From an uncultured Eggerthellaceae bacterium (lineage in GTDB: Bacteria > Actinomycetota > Coriobacteriia > Coriobacteriales > Eggerthellaceae): a stretch of DNA of 12,049 nucleotides. Where the stretch lies: NCBI GenBank assembly GCA_910589135.1, contig CAJUSL010000036.1, forward strand, positions 4,610 to 16,658, read 5' to 3'. This document shows, piece after piece, positions 7,867 through 12,049 of this stretch (the stretch's first letter is position 1; each line of letters begins with the position of its first letter). A program made the position numbers and the translations under genes. Below the pieces are notes generated by a model. It was not told the origin of the DNA. It saw only the letters and a program-made list of their open reading frames with translations, and searched no databases.

Positions 7867-8133
7867 CTATTCCTGGCCCTTGGTGAGGTCGATGGACGAC
7901 CGGTCGAAGGAGATGTCGTCGCGGGCGATCTCCTCGAAGGCCATCGAAAGCGGCTTGACGTTGGCAGCCGTGGCGATCTCGACCGCGGTCTCCAGCTGGA
8001 TGGCGCGGTCGCGCTGGCCGGACATCATGTCGTTGATGTCGTGGGCGCGCTTCGAAGCGACGGTGCACAGAAGGAAGCGGTCGTTCTCGCAGTCTTCCAG
8101 CAGCACGTCGATGTCGGGCTTGATTATGCTCAT
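7867..8133 (-). CDS. rpoZ: DNA-directed RNA polymerase omega subunit
   Basis: Omega wraps the C-terminal part of beta-prime and helps RNA polymerase assembly. The 88-residue product has the family signatures: ASKRAHDIND (26-35) near the N-terminus and VKPLSMAFEEIA (59-70), the equivalent of the KPL-x-x-A-x-x-E-I helix. ATG at 8133 is chosen over an upstream in-frame ATG at 8175. It has AGGAGA (8141-8146) seven bases ahead, forms an ATGA overlap with the gmk stop, and gives the normal omega N-terminus. The gmk-rpoZ pairing is widely conserved, which supports the identification despite the small size. A 16-base gap leads to thiI. Confidence 0.93.
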   Translation of the reverse strand: MSIIKPDIDVLLEDCENDRFLLCTVASKRAHDINDMMSGQRDRAIQLETAVEIATAANVKPLSMAFEEIARDDISFDRSSIDLTKGQE

Positions 8134-8711
8134 ATGGTGGTCTCCTGTGACTGTGCGCCGGCGTTGCCGATGCATGCCAGCATTTCCTCGACGGTGACGT
8201 CGATGTCGTCGTTCACGAATACGTAATCATACTCCATTTCGTGCGACAGTTCCACACGCGCGGCGTCCATCCGGGCGCGGACGGAATCCTCGCTCTCGGA
8301 ACCGCGGCCGCGCAGCCGCCGTTCGAGCTCCTCCATGGAGGGCGGCGCGACGAACAGCAGCACGGCCTCGGGAGCGGACTTCCTGACCTGCATCGCCCCC
8401 TGCACCTCGATCTCGAGGACGACGTTCTCGCCCGCGTCGAGGTGCGCCTGCACCGACGCCACCGGCGTGCCGTACAGGTTCCCCGAGTACTCGGCCCATT
8501 CCAGGAAGCCTCCCCCCGAGGCGGTGCGCTCGAAGTCGCTGCGCTCGACGAAGTAGTAGTCCACCCCGTCGGCCTCGCCCGCGCGCGGAGCGCGCGTGGT
8601 CGCCGACACGGACTTCCAGATGGCGGGGTCGGCCTCCATGATGCGCGCGATGACCGTGCCCTTCCCCACGCCCGAGGGCCCGGAGACGACGAACAGGCGT
8701 CCCTTTCCCAT
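8130..8711 (-). CDS. gmk: Guanylate kinase
   Basis: Gmk transfers phosphate from ATP to GMP, giving GDP for GTP, dGTP and (p)ppGpp pools in the cytoplasm. The 193 residues are a typical length. Seen: P-loop GPSGVGKGT (11-19), the GMP-binding segment SATTRAPRAGEADGVDYYFV (36-55), the EWAEYSGNLYGTP region (71-83), EIEVQGA (100-106) and a C-terminal NDD segment. The frame stays open far upstream inside pyrF and pyrD, but the family N-terminus begins at ATG 8711. That ATG lies two bases after the pyrF stop, with a G-rich GGGGG at 8719-8723 as a modest Shine-Dalgarno. Its stop overlaps the rpoZ start (ATGA). In many Actinomycetota a small mIHF gene sits between pyrF and gmk; there is no room for one here. 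Confidence 0.96.
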   Translation of the reverse strand: MGKGRLFVVSGPSGVGKGTVIARIMEADPAIWKSVSATTRAPRAGEADGVDYYFVERSDFERTASGGGFLEWAEYSGNLYGTPVASVQAHLDAGENVVLEIEVQGAMQVRKSAPEAVLLFVAPPSMEELERRLRGRGSESEDSVRARMDAARVELSHEMEYDYVFVNDDIDVTVEEMLACIGNAGAQSQETTI

Positions 8712-8713
8712 GG

Positions 8714-9445
8714 CTAGTCCCCCAACCCGTCCGCAATCCGCCTGAATGCTGCGATGGGGTCGGGCGCGTCGGTGATGGGGCGGCCCACCACGATGTGCGA
8801 GGCGCCGGCGTCGAAGGCGTCCTTCGGGGTGGCGACGCGCGTCTGGTCGCCCATGGCGGCGCCCTGCGGACGCACGCCGGGGGTGACGATGAAGGCGTCC
8901 GGCCCCAGAAGCTCGCGCAGCGGCCGCGCCTCGCGCGGGGACGCCACGACGCCCGATATGCCCGACTCGCTGGCAAGGGAAGCCATGGCGAGCACCTGCG
9001 ATTCGACCGGGCGCTCGACGCCCACCTGGTGCAAGGTGTCCTGCGACATGGACGTCAGCACGGTGATGCCGAGCGTCGCGGGGACGTCGGCGCCCGCCTC
9101 GGCCGCCCCTGCGATGGCGCCCCGCTGGGCCGCCTCCATCATGTCGCGGCCGCCCACGGTGTGCATGGTCAGCATGTCGGCGCCGGTGGCGGCGGCGGAG
9201 CGCGCCGCGCCTTCCACCTGGTGCGGGATGTCGTGGAACTTGAGGTCGAGGAACACCTTGTACCCGCGCGCCTTCAGCATGCGCACGAGGTCGGTTCCGT
9301 AGGCGTAGTAGAGGGTCATGCCTATCTTCGCCCACGTCGCCTCGCCGGCGAGCTGGTAGGCGATGGAAAGCGCCTTGTCGGCCTCGCAGTCGAGCGCGAT
9401 GATGACGCGCTCGCGGCGGGGCGTTTCGTCGAACCTGCTTAGCAT
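8714..9445 (-). CDS. pyrF: Orotidine-5'-phosphate decarboxylase, short bacterial type
   Basis: PyrF decarboxylates OMP to UMP, the last step of de novo pyrimidine synthesis. The 243 residues match the short Bacillus/E. coli-type enzyme rather than the longer mycobacterial-type form. The signature VFLDLKFHDIPHQV (64-77) carries the catalytic D-x-K-x-x-x-x-D set (Asp67, Lys69, Asp72). ALDC near the N-terminus, TPGVRP (188-193) and VVGRPIT (219-225) form the phosphate and nucleotide site. ATG at 9445 has TAGGAG upstream at good spacing and overlaps the pyrD stop by seven bases. The long open frame further upstream is only pyrD read in another frame. Two bases separate its stop from gmk. Very secure. 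Confidence 0.96.
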   Translation of the reverse strand: MLSRFDETPRRERVIIALDCEADKALSIAYQLAGEATWAKIGMTLYYAYGTDLVRMLKARGYKVFLDLKFHDIPHQVEGAARSAAATGADMLTMHTVGGRDMMEAAQRGAIAGAAEAGADVPATLGITVLTSMSQDTLHQVGVERPVESQVLAMASLASESGISGVVASPREARPLRELLGPDAFIVTPGVRPQGAAMGDQTRVATPKDAFDAGASHIVVGRPITDAPDPIAAFRRIADGLGD

Positions 9446-10368
9446 TCGAGTGCTCCTATCAACTCGTTCACGTCGTCTACCCCCTGCTCCTCGCAGTAGG
9501 CGGCGATCCCGTCGACCACCCTGGCGGCGGCCAGCGGGTCCATGAAGTTGGCCGTGCCGACGGCGACCGCGGTCGCGCCGCACAGCATGAACTCGACGGC
9601 GTCCTCGCCGGTGCAGATGCCGCCCATCCCGAGGATGGGGATGCCGACGGCATTGTGGCACTGCCACACCATGCGCAGCGCCACCGGCTTGACCGCCGGG
9701 CCGGAAAGGCCGCCGACCACGCGCGCCAGCTTCGGGCGGCGGCGCTTCGCGTCGACCGCCATGCCCAAAAGCGTGTTGATCAGCGACACCGCGTCGGCTC
9801 CCGATGCCTCGGCCGCGCGCGCGATCTCGGCGATGTCGGTGACGTTGGGGGTCAGCTTCACGATGAGCGGACGCCTGGTTGCCGCGCGGCAGCGCCTCAC
9901 CACTTCCTCGACGGAAGGAACGTGGCAGCCTATCGTCATGCCGCCCGCGTCCACATTCGGGCACGAGATGTTCACCTCGTAGGCGTCCACCGGCGCCTCT
10001 TCGAGCGCCTCGATCACCTGGACGTATTCGTCGAAGCCGTGGCCCGACACGTTCACGATGACAGGGACGGGCTCGCCTGCGAGCGCCTTCTCGGAAAGCC
10101 ATGCCAGGTCGTGCTCGACGAGGTGCTTGACGCCCGGGTTCTGCAGCCCGATGGAGTTGAGCATCCCCGAGGGCGTCTCGGCGATGCGCGGGGAGTCGTT
10201 GCCCGGCCAGCCGTCGAGCGACACGCCCTTGGTGGTGACGGCCCCCAGCCGCGCGACGTCGTAGAACTGGTCGTACTCGCGGCCTGCGGCGAACGTTCCC
10301 GACGCCGTGGTGACGGGGTTCTTCATGGCAAGCCCGCCGAGGTTCACCGCCAGCTTCGGCCCGGTCAT
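9439..10368 (-). CDS. pyrD: Dihydroorotate dehydrogenase, NAD-linked catalytic subunit (class 1B)
   Basis: PyrDB oxidises dihydroorotate to orotate with FMN and passes electrons to PyrK and on to NAD+. It is cytosolic, unlike the quinone-linked class 2 enzyme. From ATG 10368 it has 309 residues. Visible are the N-terminal PVTTASGTF, TTKGVSLDGWPGN, NSIGLQNPG, and NISCPNV holding the active-site Cys (residue 136) expected for class 1, plus GGLSGPAVKP and GMGGI, the FMN phosphate site. ATG 10368 gives an ATGA overlap with the pyrK stop and has AGGTGG seven bases ahead. A GTG at 10374 would add two residues and is also possible. The adjacent pyrK fixes the class as 1B. Its stop lies within the pyrF start. 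Confidence 0.96.
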   Translation of the reverse strand: MTGPKLAVNLGGLAMKNPVTTASGTFAAGREYDQFYDVARLGAVTTKGVSLDGWPGNDSPRIAETPSGMLNSIGLQNPGVKHLVEHDLAWLSEKALAGEPVPVIVNVSGHGFDEYVQVIEALEEAPVDAYEVNISCPNVDAGGMTIGCHVPSVEEVVRRCRAATRRPLIVKLTPNVTDIAEIARAAEASGADAVSLINTLLGMAVDAKRRRPKLARVVGGLSGPAVKPVALRMVWQCHNAVGIPILGMGGICTGEDAVEFMLCGATAVAVGTANFMDPLAAARVVDGIAAYCEEQGVDDVNELIGALEC

Positions 10369-11234
10369 CGCCACACCACCTTCCTCGCGTCGAAGACGGG
10401 GCCGTCAACGCACGCGCGCCGCCTTCCCTCCACGGTGTCGACGACGCACGAGAGGCAGGCACCCACCCCGCACGCCATGCGCTTCTCCATCGACACCTCG
10501 CAGGTGATGCCTGCGTCCGCCATCGTCGCCGACGCCGCCCTCATCAAGGGCTCGGGGCCGCACACCGCGGCGTAGTCGTACGGGTTGCCCGCCGCGACGG
10601 ATGCGGCCACGGCCTCCTCCACCAAGGGCGTGCAGAAGCCCTCGCGCCCGAACGTGCCGTCGTCGGTCGAGCACGACGGGGCGCATCCGCACGCGAGCGC
10701 GTAGCGCTCGCGGCACACGAGCGCGTCCTTGGTCGAGGCACCGAGCACCACGTCCGTCTCGACGCCGCGCCCGACGAGCTCCTCGCAGAGCATGAACAGC
10801 GGCGCCGCGCCGACCCCTCCGCCCACGAGGAGCGCATGCGTGGCGCCCTCGGGCACCTGCCAGCCGCGGCCTATCGGGCCGATCATGTCGCATGCCTGCC
10901 CCGGCTTCCAGCGCGCCATCTCGGCGGTTCCCTGCCCCACCTTCTGGTACAGGACCTCGATGCGGCCGGTGGCGGCGTTGGCCGCATAGACGGAGAACGG
11001 CCGGCGCAGGATGTGCGACGGAAGCGTCGGGATGCTCATGTGCACGAACTGGCCCGGCCGTATGGCCGCCGCCAGGGCGGGCGCGGCCGCAGCCGGCACG
11101 TCGGGCGCATCCACCTCGAGCTCCATGACGTAGAGCGCATCCGTCATGCGGTCGTTGCGGACCACGCGGGCATCGTGGACGGCCTGCCTGACGCCGTCGG
11201 AAGCGCAAGATGCGCATTCGTTCGCGCGCGCCAT
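10365..11234 (-). CDS. pyrK: Dihydroorotate dehydrogenase electron transfer subunit PyrK
   Basis: PyrK carries FAD and a [2Fe-2S] cluster and moves electrons from PyrDB to NAD+. The 289 residues include an FAD-binding barrel with RRPFSVY (77-83), an NAD-binding fold with LLVGGGVGAAPL (135-146) and CGPEPLM (225-231), and a C-terminal cluster site with Cys255, 260, 263 and 275 in the family pattern C-x4-C-x2-C-xn-C. The protein is somewhat longer than the usual 250-260 residues. About 20 extra residues sit before the first beta strand and contain CASC (7-10). ATG at 11234 is one base after the carB stop. An internal Met at 30 would cut into the first strand, so the longer start is preferred. 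It precedes and overlaps pyrD. Confidence 0.94.
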   Translation of the reverse strand: MARANECASCASDGVRQAVHDARVVRNDRMTDALYVMELEVDAPDVPAAAAPALAAAIRPGQFVHMSIPTLPSHILRRPFSVYAANAATGRIEVLYQKVGQGTAEMARWKPGQACDMIGPIGRGWQVPEGATHALLVGGGVGAAPLFMLCEELVGRGVETDVVLGASTKDALVCRERYALACGCAPSCSTDDGTFGREGFCTPLVEEAVAASVAAGNPYDYAAVCGPEPLMRAASATMADAGITCEVSMEKRMACGVGACLSCVVDTVEGRRRACVDGPVFDARKVVWR

Positions 11235-11235
11235 C

Positions 11236-12049
11236 CTAGGCCACTTCCTCTTCCCACTGCGGCAAATCCTGCAGGGCCACGACGTCGAGGCTGCCGCGCT
11301 TCATGAAGTCCATGCCCGCGACGAGCGCCTGCGCCGCCGCCAGCGTGGTCACGTACGTGATGCCGTGGCGCACGGCCGCGGCGCGCATGTCGTAGCCGTC
11401 GTCGCGCGTCACGCTGCCCATCGGCGTGTTGATCATCAGCGAGATGCGCCCGTCGGCGATGGCGTCGAGGATGCTCTCGCCGTGCTCGTGGATCTTGCCG
11501 ATCTCGGTGCATTCGATCCCCGAGGCCCTGAGCGCCTTGCAGGTGCCGCTCGTGGCCACGATGGCGAACCCGAGCCGCTCGATGTCGCGCGCGATGGGGA
11601 TCAGCGGGCGCTTGTCGCGGTCGTTCACCGAGATGAACGCCGCGCCGGAGTCGGGCACGCTGTAGTCGATGGCCAGCTGCGTCTTGATGTAGGCGGCCGG
11701 GAAGTTGCCGGCGATGCCCATGACCTCGCCGGTCGACTTCATCTCAGGGCCCAAGATCACGTCAGCACCCGGGAAGCGGCCCCACGGCATGACGGCCTCC
11801 TTCACGCAGTAGTAGTCGGCGCGGCGGTCGTCGGCGGGAAGGCCGAACGAGGCGATGGTGCGCCCCGCCATGATCATGGCCGCCAGCTTCGCCAGAGGCA
11901 CGCCGGTCGCCTTCGACACGAACGGGACGGTGCGGCTGGCGCGAGGGTTCGCCTCGATGACGTACACGACGCTGTCCTTGATGGCGAACTGGATGTTGAT
12001 GAGGCCCTTGACGCCCAGCTTGAGCGCGAGCTCGCGCGCGATCTGGCGC
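11236..12049 (-). CDS. carB: Carbamoyl-phosphate synthase large subunit, C-terminal part
   Basis: CarB makes carbamoyl phosphate from bicarbonate, ATP and glutamine-derived ammonia for pyrimidine and arginine synthesis. Only the last 270 codons are in the window; the whole protein is normally about 1,060-1,080 residues, so the 5' three quarters lie to the right. The visible part starts in the second ATP-grasp half (GVKGLINIQFAIKDSVVYV, then VIEANPRASRTVPFVSKATG, a conserved CarB segment). It continues through GPEMKSTGEVMG and ends with the MGS-like allosteric domain (SVNDRDKRPLIPIARDIERL, INTPMGSVTRDDGYDMRAAAV), where UMP and ornithine act in known enzymes. It is the most upstream gene of the visible operon; carA and other pyr genes may lie further upstream. 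Confidence 0.97.
   Translation of the reverse strand, partial: RQIARELALKLGVKGLINIQFAIKDSVVYVIEANPRASRTVPFVSKATGVPLAKLAAMIMAGRTIASFGLPADDRRADYYCVKEAVMPWGRFPGADVILGPEMKSTGEVMGIAGNFPAAYIKTQLAIDYSVPDSGAAFISVNDRDKRPLIPIARDIERLGFAIVATSGTCKALRASGIECTEIGKIHEHGESILDAIADGRISLMINTPMGSVTRDDGYDMRAAAVRHGITYVTTLAAAQALVAGMDFMKRGSLDVVALQDLPQWEEEVA

Noticed and set aside
8134..8175. Longer rpoZ start at 8175
   Set aside because: It adds 14 basic residues not seen in omega and ignores AGGAGA and the ATGA overlap at 8133.
8712..9335. Apparent N-terminal extension of gmk (open frame starting at 9335)
   Set aside because: It overlaps pyrF in another frame, and guanylate kinase proteins begin just before the P-loop, matching ATG 8711.
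9446..10462. Apparent N-terminal extension of pyrF giving a 582-residue protein
   Set aside because: The added part is pyrD read out of frame. The PyrF fold starts at 9445 with a good ribosome site.

Overview
The window is GC-rich, gene-dense bacterial DNA. G and C dominate third codon positions. It holds eleven protein genes: ten on the minus strand and one (rpsT) on the plus strand. Gene order points to Actinomycetota. A plus-strand rpsT converging on holA, with comEC and comEA behind it and lepA nearby, and a pyrF-gmk-rpoZ run, are arrangements I recall from that phylum. The pyrK-pyrD pair beside carB is more typical of Bacillota. That mixture, plus the protein sequences, makes a member of class Coriobacteriia (Eggerthellaceae-like) my best guess. 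This is inference; no rRNA is present to confirm it.

Left part (1-3329): the first 493 codons of lepA (minus; the C-terminal end is outside the window), a 280-base divergent spacer with promoter-like and hairpin signals, then rpsT (plus). The S20 protein carries an unusual tail of about 110 residues. rpsT converges on holA with one base between their stop codons, and the rpsT terminator lies inside the 3' end of holA.

Middle part (2358-6444): comEA, comEC and holA, read right to left. They encode the DNA-uptake receptor, the inner-membrane DNA channel and the clamp-loader delta subunit. A 200-base spacer separates comEA from thiI.

Right part (6645-12049): one tightly packed minus-strand operon, read right to left: carB (3' part only), pyrK, pyrD, pyrF, gmk, rpoZ, thiI. 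Junctions are 16, 2 and 1 base gaps or 4- and 7-base overlaps. The genes link de novo UMP synthesis (carbamoyl phosphate, dihydroorotate oxidation by the NAD-linked PyrDB-PyrK enzyme, OMP decarboxylation) with GMP phosphorylation, the RNA polymerase omega subunit and tRNA 4-thiouridylation.

I see no mobile element, CRISPR array, tRNA, rRNA, phage gene or defence gene, and nothing that amounts to a new multi-gene system. The points worth a second look are local: the S20 tail and its leader, a possibly leaderless lepA, the terminator inside holA, small additions to ComEC and PyrK, a substituted ThiI PP-loop, and the hybrid pyrimidine operon.
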